Source: JBBRLA01 sp038231615
Lineage (GTDB): Bacteria > Myxococcota_A > Polyangia > Palsa-1104 > JAEUJZ01
Length of the DNA stretch: 6,648 nt
Direction: 5' to 3'
Assembly (NCBI GenBank): GCA_038231615.1
Contig: JBBRLA010000493.1
Coordinates: forward strand, 1-6,648
Made by a program: the position numbers and the translations under genes. Of the stretch, positions 1 through 5,937 are shown one piece after another. Below the pieces are notes generated by a model. The model ran no database searches. It was given only the letters and a program-made list of their open reading frames with translations, and was not told where the DNA came from. Every line of letters starts with the position of its first letter. Within the stretch, counting starts at the first letter, position 1.

Positions 1-2022
1 AGCCGGCTCACCCGCGGGTCGCGGCGCTGGATGCAATGCCTCATGGACCGCTATCGCTGGGAGTGCCGCTGCCGCTGGCACCGTCTGTCCAGGCCGGCCC
101 GCTTGCAGGGCCGTGGCAACCCGGCGCAGCGCCTCGCGGTAGCAGGCGATGGCCGGGTACAGTTCGCCGTTCCATTCGTTCACCACCCCCAGGCCCAGCA
201 GGCGCTCGACCGCGGTGTGTTCGCCGCAGCGCCCGCCGAGGACCGCGGCGGCCTGCTCGGGCTGGTCCTTCAGCAGCCGGACCTCCGAAAGGGTCCGCTC
301 GGGGGCGCGCAGGCCCTGCACGGCGTTGCCGGCCAAACTGCCCGATGCTCCGGCCCTCCCATCGGTCCCCTTCAGCGAGGCGGTGAAGAGCACGCGGGCA
401 TCCTCCAGCCGGGTCGGGTTTGGCCCCGTGGCCACGTAACGCAAGAGATCCGACAGACCGCCCTCGCGGTCTCCATCATCCAGGCGCAGCACCCCGCGCT
501 CGAAAAGCGCGTCGATGTCGCCCAGCGCCACCGCCCGGTCGAGCCAGCGGCGGATGTGGCGCCGGGTCTCGCTGCTCCGGGTCAGCGTCCGCACCTTGCC
601 GGCCAGCTCGACCAGCGCGGCGGGGTCTTGCCACAGCGCCTGCACCGTGCGTTCGGGGACCTTGCCGGTCACCCAGTATGACGTCGCCGCCGCTTCCACG
701 TAGGTCGGAGAGTCCTCCAGCGCGTCGGCCAGCAGCGCGGCGCCCAGCTTCGCCGGATCGCCCACGTCGAACCATTCCTTGGCATCGCGATACAAATCCA
801 ACGCCTTTTGCGAGGGCGCCGCGGTCGGCCCTCGCAGCGGTCTTTGCGGGGTGGTGGTGTGCTCGGCCACGGCGGCCGAGATCCGGCGCACCTCGGGGTC
901 CTGTGTCGCCTCGGGGCTTTCGAGCAGATAACGCCGCAGCGCCCGATCCGCTTCGTCTGGGCGCCCGCGGCGCAAGGCCACGTTGGCGCGCAAGAGCCAC
1001 AGGTCGAAGTAGCCGGGCTCCAGCGCCAGCGCGTGGCGCAGGGCGTCGTCTGCGGGATCCGCCTCGATCGTCCCGCCATGAAGGGTCAGGGTGCGGCCGA
1101 GCAGCCGCCAGGCCTCCGCGTGGGAAGGAACGATGTGAACCAGGATGGTCAGCTCCCGCTCGGCTTCCTCGTAGCGCGAAAGGGCCAAAAGGGCGCGAGC
1201 GCGCAGCCAGCGCGGGGCCCGCCAGCCGGGGTAGGTGGTGGACAGGGCGCTGGCGGTGGACAGGGCGCTTTCTTCGTCACCCCGCAAAAGGGCTGACTCG
1301 GCGCGGGCCTGATCCTTCTGGGCGACATCGGGGACAACCTGCTCGGGCCAGTCGTGCAGGCCGCGGGCGCGCTCGTCGACGTCGATGACCTCGCCCAGAT
1401 CGGTGACGCGGCGCCGCTGCTCGGGCGACAACTCGGCGGCGTCCAGGGACAGCAAGAGGGCCCGGGCGGCCTGGGTGCGTCCGACCGCGCGTTCAAAGTT
1501 GGCGCTGGAGAGCGTCAAACTGATCCGGGCCGGGGGGTCGGCGGCGACGCGCTCCAGGCCCGCCTCCAGCAGCCGGCGGACCTCATCCCGGCGGTCCAGG
1601 CGGTGGGGGTCGGTGGAGAGCAACTCGGCCAGGCCGACGTAGGCCGCGCCCAGGTCCGGGCCGAGTTGGATGGCCCGCCGATAGGCCAGCTCGGCCTCCT
1701 TGCGGTTGCCGACGCGAGATAGAGCGGCACCCAGGTTCTTGGCCACCTCGGCATCGGTGGGGTCGCGCTCCAGGGCCTGTCGGAAGAGGGCCACGGCGCG
1801 CTGTGGGTCGTCGCGCCGCGGGCGGTCGGCGGCCCCGATGGAGACGGCGATGGGAAGCATAAAGGACAACACAACGACCATCCCCTTTAGCAACCGCGGC
1901 GCCTTCGGCGCTTCGCGATTCAGCAACCGCGGCGCCTTCGGCGCTTCGCGATTCAGCAACCGCGGTGCCTTCGGCGCTTCGCGATTCAGCAACCGCGGCG
2001 CCTTCGGCGCTTCGCGATTCAT
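1..2022 (-). CDS. TPR-repeat protein with N-terminal hydrophobic export/anchor segment and 11-residue tandem repeats (3' end outside window)
   Basis: Reading leftward from the ATG at 2022, one frame stays open for 674 codons to the window edge, so the C-terminus is missing. Residues 2-45 are four copies of NREAPKAPRLL, each net positive. Residues 48-65 are hydrophobic (MVVVLSFMLP...SIGAA) and look like a signal peptide or membrane anchor, with a plausible cleavage after GAA. Residues 72-134 show classic TPR helices (RAVALFRQALERDP; AKNLGAALSRVGNRKEAELAYRRAIQLGP). Further TPR-like units lie at about 268-370 (EEAERELTILVHIVPSHAEAWRLLGR; FDLWLLRANVALRRGRPDEA) and near 595-635 (ELYPAIACYREALRR). 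The start is chosen because its ATG overlaps the upstream stop as ATGA and has GGAG nine bases before it. A shorter start at 1881 would give a conventional signal peptide. TPR arrays bind proteins; a role as scaffold or sensor partner of the upstream regulator is inference. No catalytic motif was seen. Confidence 0.85.
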   Translation of the reverse strand, partial: MNREAPKAPRLLNREAPKAPRLLNREAPKAPRLLNREAPKAPRLLKGMVVVLSFMLPIAVSIGAADRPRRDDPQRAVALFRQALERDPTDAEVAKNLGAALSRVGNRKEAELAYRRAIQLGPDLGAAYVGLAELLSTDPHRLDRRDEVRRLLEAGLERVAADPPARISLTLSSANFERAVGRTQAARALLLSLDAAELSPEQRRRVTDLGEVIDVDERARGLHDWPEQVVPDVAQKDQARAESALLRGDEESALSTASALSTTYPGWRAPRWLRARALLALSRYEEAERELTILVHIVPSHAEAWRLLGRTLTLHGGTIEADPADDALRHALALEPGYFDLWLLRANVALRRGRPDEADRALRRYLLESPEATQDPEVRRISAAVAEHTTTPQRPLRGPTAAPSQKALDLYRDAKEWFDVGDPAKLGAALLADALEDSPTYVEAAATSYWVTGKVPERTVQALWQDPAALVELAGKVRTLTRSSETRRHIRRWLDRAVALGDIDALFERGVLRLDDGDREGGLSDLLRYVATGPNPTRLEDARVLFTASLKGTDGRAGASGSLAGNAVQGLRAPERTLSEVRLLKDQPEQAAAVLGGRCGEHTAVERLLGLGVVNEWNGELYPAIACYREALRRVATALQAGRPGQTVPAAAALPAIAVHEALHPAPRPAGEPA
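1237..1272 (-). repeat. 18-bp imperfect tandem duplication inside the TPR gene
   Basis: Two adjacent 18-bp units (1237-1254 and 1255-1272) share the core ggtggacagggcgct and differ only near their ends. On the coding strand they give SALSTA followed by SALSTT, an in-frame six-residue duplication between two TPR-like helices. The reading frame is kept. Confidence 0.7.
1888..2019 (-). repeat. Four tandem 33-bp repeats at the 5' end of the TPR gene
   Basis: Units lie at 1888-1920, 1921-1953, 1954-1986 and 1987-2019, head to tail with no spacer. They are near identical: I see only one base change in the third listed unit and one in the first. Both are synonymous on the coding strand (GCG to GCA, CTG to CTA). 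Each encodes NREAPKAPRLL in frame with the TPR protein. Each also contains a self-complementary core, GCGCC-GAA-GGCGC on the coding strand, flanked by CGCG on both sides with an AA bulge, so every copy could fold as a hairpin of about nine base pairs in the mRNA. The last unit runs straight into the original-looking sequence LLKGMVVV. This suggests repeated duplication of the gene's own first codons. Confidence 0.95.
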
Positions 2023-3788
2023 GATCGTCCGCTCCGCAATTCGCGCAGGCGCAGGCCGAGTTGGTTCAGGCGCAGGTGGACCTTGCGGGCCGAGCCGGCC
2101 GGGCCCAGCAGCTCTTTCGCCATGCGCTCCAGGTCACCGGAGGCGGCGTCAAAGAGACTGCGCAGGTAATGGCGCTCGACGTCGGCGGCGATCTTCACGA
2201 AGCTCGGTCCCTGGCGGACCTCGATCTCGATTCGCCTTTCCCCCTGCGGCCCAAGGGGCCCGGCGGGTCCGGCGGCGGACGGGCCCGCGGGCGGCGCCGG
2301 TGGGCTTTCCACCGGGCCGAGCTTGCCCATAAGTCGATCCAAAAGCTCGTCCGATAGGGCCAGCACCGCCGGGGCGCGTTCGGGCTTCTTCTCGACAGTC
2401 TCCCCCGCGTCCAGGTTTTCCACCAGGGTGAAGGTCACCGCGTTGAGCGTCAGCATGCGCAGCTCGCGGTGGTTGCCCGGCCAGGGATGGGCGATCATCT
2501 GTGCCATCATCCGCTTGCTCAGGAACACCGAGAAGGCGTCCCGCGGGGCCAGGTTCGCCGCCGGCTTTCCGACCAGCACCGTGTTGTGCTCCTCGCGAAA
2601 GTCCTCCGGCGTGGGGAAGCGCGCCAGAAACCCCCGCACCAGCGGGCGCAGCGCCTCGGAGCGCAGCGCCTCCAGCAGGGTGAAGCGGATGAGGTCGGGC
2701 AGGTCCTCGCGGCGCTCGCGCAGGGGCGGGATGCGCAGGCGGGTGGCGGGGTTTAACCGCATGTACAGGTCGGCGCGGAAAAGCCCTCGCTGCACCAGTC
2801 CCGCAAGATCCTGGTGCGTCGCCGCCACCAGCTTCACCGCCGCCGGCCGCGGGCGCACATCGCCCAGGCGCGTCACCTGCCCGCGCTCCAGGACCAGCAG
2901 GAGCTGCCGCTGCATCTCCAGATCCAGGTTGGCGATCTCGTCCAGGAAGAGCGTCCCGCCGTGGGCCTGCTCGAAGACGCCGGGGTGGTCTTCGAAGGCA
3001 CCGGTGTACGATCCGCGCCGCGAGCCGAAGAGGTGCCCCGGCAACAGGGACGGCGGCACGGTGGACAGGTCGGTCACCACCAGGGGCCCCTTGGCCCCCG
3101 AGCGCGGATGGATGAAGTGCTCCGCCAGGAAGCTCTTCCCCGTGCCGGTCTCCCCTTGCAGGAGCACCGGCAGCGGCGAGCGCGAAAGCGTGGCCAGCGA
3201 GCGCCGCAGCTCCGCCATGAGCGGACTCTTGCCGAAAAAGATCGGCCCCTCTTGCGCCTTGTGGTGCAGGGTCAGCGCCCGGGTGATCTCCCGGGCCAGG
3301 CTGCGGCTGTCGACGATCTCGTTCTCGCAAAAATAGAGCAGCGGGTCGGCTGCGCTGCGCCCCGCCGCGTGGCGCCCGATGTCTTCGTCGGTGGTAGTCA
3401 GCAGCACCACCGGCAGGGTGGGGTATTCCCGGCGCAGGCGTTCGAGGATCAACAGGCCCTGCCGCCGCCGCAGGTCCTCCAGCGCCCGTTTGCGTGCCGG
3501 CCCCTCCGTGGGCAGCGTGCCCTTGTCCTCCGGCAGCAGCCGGTCCTCGGGGACGGCGAAGTGCAGGTCCAGCACCACCAGGTCCGGCAGCGCCCCTGGG
3601 CGGGACAGGACCTCGGCGGCCTCCTTGTAGTCGTGGGCGCACTTGAGACGGCAGCCGCGGTCGCGCTCCTCGCACACCTGGCACGGGATCTTGCGCTCGC
3701 AGCGGGTGACATAGTCAAACTCGGCGAGGTGCCGGTGGCACATCTCGATGGTATTGTCGCGGTCGTCGATGACCAGGAGGCGAGGCAT
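2019..3788 (-). CDS. Sigma-54-type AAA+ transcriptional activator with cysteine-rich receiver-like N-terminal domain and Fis-like HTH
   Basis: 589 aa. Residues 1-175 resemble a response-regulator receiver: acidic pair D8-D9 in LLVIDD, likely phospho-acceptor D74 in LVVLDLHF, and TTT at 131-133. The usual beta-5 lysine is not evident (LLYFCENE), and two insertions interrupt the fold. One carries C30, C36, C39, C46 and C50; the other covers about 78-108. The AAA+ domain (about 182-450) has Walker A GETGTGKS (212-219), a GAFTGA-loop variant GSYTGA (259-264), Walker B GGTLFLDE (277-284), FRADLYMRLN with arginine-finger region (337-346) and sensor II WPGNHREL (436-443). About 30 extra residues sit in the lid near 385-415. 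A Pro/Gly/Ala-rich linker precedes a C-terminal Fis-like helix-turn-helix (about 535-585). By family it should hydrolyse ATP to remodel sigma-54 RNA polymerase at its target promoters. The start at 3788 is preceded by AGGA with five-base spacing; a longer open frame to 3935 overlaps the upstream gene and has no domain support. Targets and signal are unknown. Confidence 0.92.
   Translation of the reverse strand: MPRLLVIDDRDNTIEMCHRHLAEFDYVTRCERKIPCQVCEERDRGCRLKCAHDYKEAAEVLSRPGALPDLVVLDLHFAVPEDRLLPEDKGTLPTEGPARKRALEDLRRRQGLLILERLRREYPTLPVVLLTTTDEDIGRHAAGRSAADPLLYFCENEIVDSRSLAREITRALTLHHKAQEGPIFFGKSPLMAELRRSLATLSRSPLPVLLQGETGTGKSFLAEHFIHPRSGAKGPLVVTDLSTVPPSLLPGHLFGSRRGSYTGAFEDHPGVFEQAHGGTLFLDEIANLDLEMQRQLLLVLERGQVTRLGDVRPRPAAVKLVAATHQDLAGLVQRGLFRADLYMRLNPATRLRIPPLRERREDLPDLIRFTLLEALRSEALRPLVRGFLARFPTPEDFREEHNTVLVGKPAANLAPRDAFSVFLSKRMMAQMIAHPWPGNHRELRMLTLNAVTFTLVENLDAGETVEKKPERAPAVLALSDELLDRLMGKLGPVESPPAPPAGPSAAGPAGPLGPQGERRIEIEVRQGPSFVKIAADVERHYLRSLFDAASGDLERMAKELLGPAGSARKVHLRLNQLGLRLRELRSGRS
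2032..2035 (-). promoter_or_regulatory. Ribosome binding site for the TPR gene inside the end of the regulator gene
   Basis: GGAG on the minus strand ends nine bases before the ATG at 2022, and lies within the last codons of the sigma-54 regulator gene. With the ATGA stop/start overlap it supports the start that includes the 33-bp repeats in the protein, and points to translational coupling. Confidence 0.6.
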
Positions 3789-3793
3789 GAGCT

Positions 3794-3797
3794 TCCT
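3794..3797 (-). promoter_or_regulatory. Ribosome binding site of the sigma-54 activator gene
   Basis: AGGA on the minus strand ends five bases before the ATG at 3788. It fixes the start at MPRLLVIDD rather than the in-frame upstream extension, and lies in the 11-nt gap after the TAG stop of the preceding gene. Confidence 0.65.
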
Positions 3798-3799
3798 AT

Positions 3800-4240
3800 C
3801 TATTTGCCTTGGTTGCCTTGGGTTGCGCTTCGACTGTTCAAGCGCCGTGCCAGTTCGGTGAAGGCCCGGTCCAGGTCCAGCACGGTGTCCAGGGAGGCGG
3901 CGCAGGTCGCGGCGTCCATTGCCGACGGAGCGCAAGCCCGAAATGCCACGTCGAGCGCGATCCCGGCGGCCTCGGCGGTGGCGCAGGCCGCCCCGAAGGC
4001 GTCAAGGGCCCCGTCTCCTTCGCCAGACTCGCCGGGCAGGTCCTCGCGGAGCCGCTGCCACAGCCCGGTCAGTGAGATCGGCTCGCCCGCCTCATCGGGC
4101 AGCGAAAGGAGGCTCGCGCGCAGGGCGGCTATGCTTTTGGGGGAAAGGGCGCCGTCCCCCTCGCGCAGGTCCCGGGCGCACCACAAGGCATGCTTGAGGA
4201 GGTCGTGACGCACCCGGGCCAGCCAGCTCTTCATCATCAT
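3800..4240 (-). CDS. Hypothetical 146-aa helical protein, first gene of the regulator operon
   Basis: I do not recognise a family. The protein begins with three consecutive ATG codons (4240, 4237, 4234; a TTG at 4243 also precedes them), then KSWLARVRHDLLKHALWCARDLRE, an amphipathic helix with H12 and H17. The rest is rich in Ala, Leu, Asp and Arg, predicted by eye to be largely helical, with no signal peptide or membrane segment, and ends NSRSATQGNQGK. There is one cysteine in the first helix and there are more near residues 80-115 (GAACATAEAAG, FRACAPS, AATCAAS). Codon use is GC-rich at third positions like its neighbours, which supports a real gene. It ends 11 nt before the sigma-54 activator, so the two are probably co-transcribed. 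The RHDLLKHAL stretch loosely recalls phosphotransfer histidine motifs but does not match the HPt consensus (HxxKG). No clear Shine-Dalgarno sequence precedes the start. Function is unknown; a partner of the receiver-like domain is inference. Confidence 0.75.
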   Translation of the reverse strand: MMMKSWLARVRHDLLKHALWCARDLREGDGALSPKSIAALRASLLSLPDEAGEPISLTGLWQRLREDLPGESGEGDGALDAFGAACATAEAAGIALDVAFRACAPSAMDAATCAASLDTVLDLDRAFTELARRLNSRSATQGNQGK

Positions 4241-4248
4241 CAATCTAT

Positions 4249-4265
4249 AGAAACCGCTCTGCCAA
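4249..4265 (-). promoter_or_regulatory. Weak sigma-54-like (-24/-12) promoter candidate
   Basis: On the minus strand TTGGCAGAGCGGTTTCT matches 9 of the 12 fixed positions of TGGCACG-N4-TTGCW, with ten bases between GG and the -12 pair. The key -12 GC is TC here. The predicted transcription start would fall at about 4238, inside the ATG triplet run, which implies a leaderless mRNA. The position just before an operon encoding a sigma-54 activator makes autoregulation conceivable. No convincing sigma-70 -35/-10 pair was found in this gap. Confidence 0.2.
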
Positions 4266-4268
4266 GGA

Positions 4269-4288
4269 TAGAGAATGCTAGAGAATGC
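4269..4288. repeat. Perfect 10-bp tandem direct repeat in the intergenic region
   Basis: The decamer tagagaatgc occurs twice back to back (4269-4278 and 4279-4288), about 30-50 bases upstream of the first ATG of the regulator operon and just upstream of the sigma-54-like element. This is a possible operator or activator site, since a 10-bp phasing would put two protein subunits on the same DNA face. It may also be a simple duplication. Confidence 0.55.
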
Positions 4289-4310
4289 CCCGGGACGGAG
4301 GCCCCGAAAG

Positions 4311-4326
4311 GGTCAGGATGCTGACC
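4311..4326 (-). terminator. Hairpin downstream of the DUF4846 gene, possible terminator
   Basis: GGTCAG-CATC-CTGACC on the minus strand forms a perfect 6-bp stem with a 4-nt loop, 44 nt after the DUF4846 stop. A second small hairpin (CCC/GGG around TTTC or GAAA) follows immediately. There is no proper T-run after the stem (CTTTCGGGG), so intrinsic termination is doubtful. The inverted repeat could equally be a protein-binding site ahead of the regulator operon. Confidence 0.35.
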
Positions 4327-4369
4327 TAGCACGGCACCTGTAGGTCCTTGCCCGGCACGGGGTTTGGGG

Positions 4370-5212
4370 TCATTGGGTGACATGATCGGGGAACCGCCGC
4401 ACGTCCTTCCGGCGGAACGGCGGCCACTCCGGGGTCTGCACGCCGGCCTCGTCCAGCGCCCCCGCGTCGAACCACGGCGAGAGCGCCTGGTCTTCCAGGT
4501 CCTTCACCACGTGGAACTGCTGCGCTGGCATATAGCTCTGCCCCAGCAAGAGGTACGCCTTGCCATCCTTCCCCTGCGCCACGTCCAGCACCAGCAGCGC
4601 GTGCCCGGGGTAGCCCCCCTTTATCAGCACATCTCCCGGCTGCACGGGGCCCTTGCCGATCGGGCGCAGTTCTGCCTGAAGCGACGCGCTCCCCGCCTGG
4701 ACGAAGACCCGTACCAGATATTTGCCCAACGCCGCGCGGTCCTTGCCTCCGGTGAAGGCCAGCGTCCGCGGCTTCCCCGGGTCCGGGTGGAAGCGAATCT
4801 CCCCCTGCCTGCCCGCGGCGAAGAGGTACTCGCTGCGCAGCCGCATCACCGCGTCCGCGCACTGTTGCAAGTCCCGCTGCCCCACGTCCAGGTCCACCAC
4901 CGCCGCATGCACGTCCTGCCGCCCCTTCAGCCGGCCATTGTACAGATGCACCGCCGTACCCGCCGGCAAGAGCGGCAGATGGCGCAAATAGTCCCCAAAG
5001 CTTCCCTCCGCCAGCGTCGTTCGCATCGCCCCCGCGGGTGGAGCGAAGCGCCCGGCCAGGTCCTCGGTCCCCTCCGTCCGGAACAAATAAGGCAGGGGCC
5101 CCGCCGTCGCGCTCCCGGCCAAGGCCAGCCATCCCGCTATCAGCAGGCCCGCCCAGCCCCTCACTTCCACCCCGCCCGCGAGCCGCGGGCCGGGTGAACG
5201 CAGGGCCCTCAT
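4370..5212 (-). CDS. DUF4846 domain protein with signal peptide (secreted/periplasmic)
   Basis: 280 aa. Residues 18-37 form a hydrophobic export signal ending AGSATA, with signal peptidase I cleavage likely after A37; no lipobox cysteine is present. The mature part matches my memory of DUF4846: GTAVHLYNGRLK (85-96), AAVVDLDVGQRDLQQCADAVMRLRSEYL (103-130), GDVLIKGGYPGHALLVLDVA (193-212), QSYMPAQQFHVV (225-236) and SPWFD (245-249). The biochemical role of this family is not known to me. The PGHALLVLDV segment with a conserved histidine suggests a papain/NlpC-like layout, but no catalytic set can be confirmed. The start at 5212 overlaps the phosphatase stop as ATGA, implying coupled translation. 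A GTG at 5164 would give a tighter signal peptide of about 21 residues and remains an alternative. An ATG at 5230 lies further inside the upstream gene and is less likely. Confidence 0.88.
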   Translation of the reverse strand: MRALRSPGPRLAGGVEVRGWAGLLIAGWLALAGSATAGPLPYLFRTEGTEDLAGRFAPPAGAMRTTLAEGSFGDYLRHLPLLPAGTAVHLYNGRLKGRQDVHAAVVDLDVGQRDLQQCADAVMRLRSEYLFAAGRQGEIRFHPDPGKPRTLAFTGGKDRAALGKYLVRVFVQAGSASLQAELRPIGKGPVQPGDVLIKGGYPGHALLVLDVAQGKDGKAYLLLGQSYMPAQQFHVVKDLEDQALSPWFDAGALDEAGVQTPEWPPFRRKDVRRFPDHVTQ

Positions 5213-5877
5213 TTGGCCCCGTCCCACCACTTCGAGAGTGCCGCCTTGGGCACCTGTGGCTGGTCATCGTAATGCGTCACGTCGTTGTAGAGCATCAGCC
5301 GGGCCTTCGCCGCGTCCTTGAATTCGAGCGCGTTCAGGCAGCACGGCCGCTGGTCCAGCCGGTCCCGGTAGCCTCGCAGATCGAAGCCCAGAAAGCTCCC
5401 CAGCAAAAGGCGGATCGTCGCCTTGTGAGACACCACCAGCACCGTCTGCTCCAGATGGGCTTGCACGATGGTCCGCAGCGCCGGCAGCGCCCGCGCCAGC
5501 ACGCTCAACCCCGACTCGCCGCCTTGTGGGGCGAAGGTGAAGGGGTCCTCTTCCCAGGCCAGATACTCGTCGCAGTAGCGCGCCTCGACCTGGGCCCGGG
5601 TAAGCTGCTCCCAGTGCCCGTGGTTGATCTCCCGCAGCCCGTCGATTTGCTGCACCGGCAGCCCGTGCGGGCCCGCCAGAAGCTCGGCGGTGCGCACCGT
5701 CCGCCGCATCGGGCTGGCGAACACCGCCGCCAGCTTCTGCTTCGACAGGCGCTCCGAGAGCCGCGCCGCCTGCCACTCCCCGGTCTCCGAGAGCAGCACA
5801 TCGGTGGCCCCGGCGAAGCGATCCTCTGCCGAAAGCTCGGTAGATCCATGGCGAACCAGAAGGACGCGGGTGCTCAT
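5209..5877 (-). CDS. Histidine phosphatase (RHG / phosphoglycerate mutase-like family)
   Basis: 222 aa, the usual length for a cytosolic single-domain member. It begins STRVLLVRHGSTE, with the family RHG motif: R9 and the phospho-accepting H10. SPMRRTVRTAELL supplies the second phosphate-binding arginine (R59). LREINHGHWE holds the likely proton donor E83. GGES (119-122) and VVSHKATIRLLL provide the second catalytic histidine, H151. All core residues of a working acid phosphatase or mutase are present. Such proteins remove phosphate through a phosphohistidine intermediate. Substrate cannot be read from sequence; alpha-ribazole phosphatase (CobC-like), GpmB-like and broad-specificity PhoE-like roles are all possible, and no cobalamin genes are nearby. 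The start at 5877 has AGGA nine bases upstream. Its stop overlaps the DUF4846 start by ATGA, and it lies 60 nt after the methyltransferase stop. Confidence 0.93.
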   Translation of the reverse strand: MSTRVLLVRHGSTELSAEDRFAGATDVLLSETGEWQAARLSERLSKQKLAAVFASPMRRTVRTAELLAGPHGLPVQQIDGLREINHGHWEQLTRAQVEARYCDEYLAWEEDPFTFAPQGGESGLSVLARALPALRTIVQAHLEQTVLVVSHKATIRLLLGSFLGFDLRGYRDRLDQRPCCLNALEFKDAAKARLMLYNDVTHYDDQPQVPKAALSKWWDGAK

Positions 5878-5937
5878 GCAAGAGATCCTAGCAGATGCGC
5901 GCAGCCGACGCCGTTTCCCTCGGGGGTATCGCCCCTT

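Noticed and set aside
1515..1874. 119-codon minus-strand open frame in the TPR gene as a separate gene or sign of a frameshift
   Set aside because: I translated the TPR frame base by base from 2022 to 1 and found no stop or shift; the 119-codon frame is a Pro/Trp-rich shadow.
1888..2019. 33-bp repeats as a CRISPR array
   Set aside because: Units are directly adjacent without unique spacers and encode a repeated peptide in frame.
2149..3684. 511-codon minus-strand open frame overlapping the sigma-54 activator
   Set aside because: It is a shifted-frame shadow of the activator; Gly/Ala/Pro/Arg-rich with no domain, whereas the other frame carries every AAA+ motif.
3789..3935. N-terminal extension of the sigma-54 activator to a start at 3935
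   Set aside because: The extra 49 residues overlap the upstream gene and look like its shifted frame; the receiver begins at MPRLLVIDD with a good ribosome binding site.
2814..4208. Long plus-strand open frames (for example 2814-4208, 2323-3336, 420-1388)
   Set aside because: They lie opposite genes with clear domains, their translations are Arg/Ala/Pro-rich low-complexity sequence with no motif, and such frames are expected opposite GC-rich coding DNA.
4241..4270. Sigma-70 promoter using TATAGA at 4244-4249 as -10
   Set aside because: No acceptable -35 hexamer 16-18 bases upstream; TTGGCA is only ten bases away.
4326..5267. 313-codon minus-strand open frame over the DUF4846 gene
   Set aside because: Shifted-frame shadow; the DUF4846 signatures and signal peptide are in the other frame.
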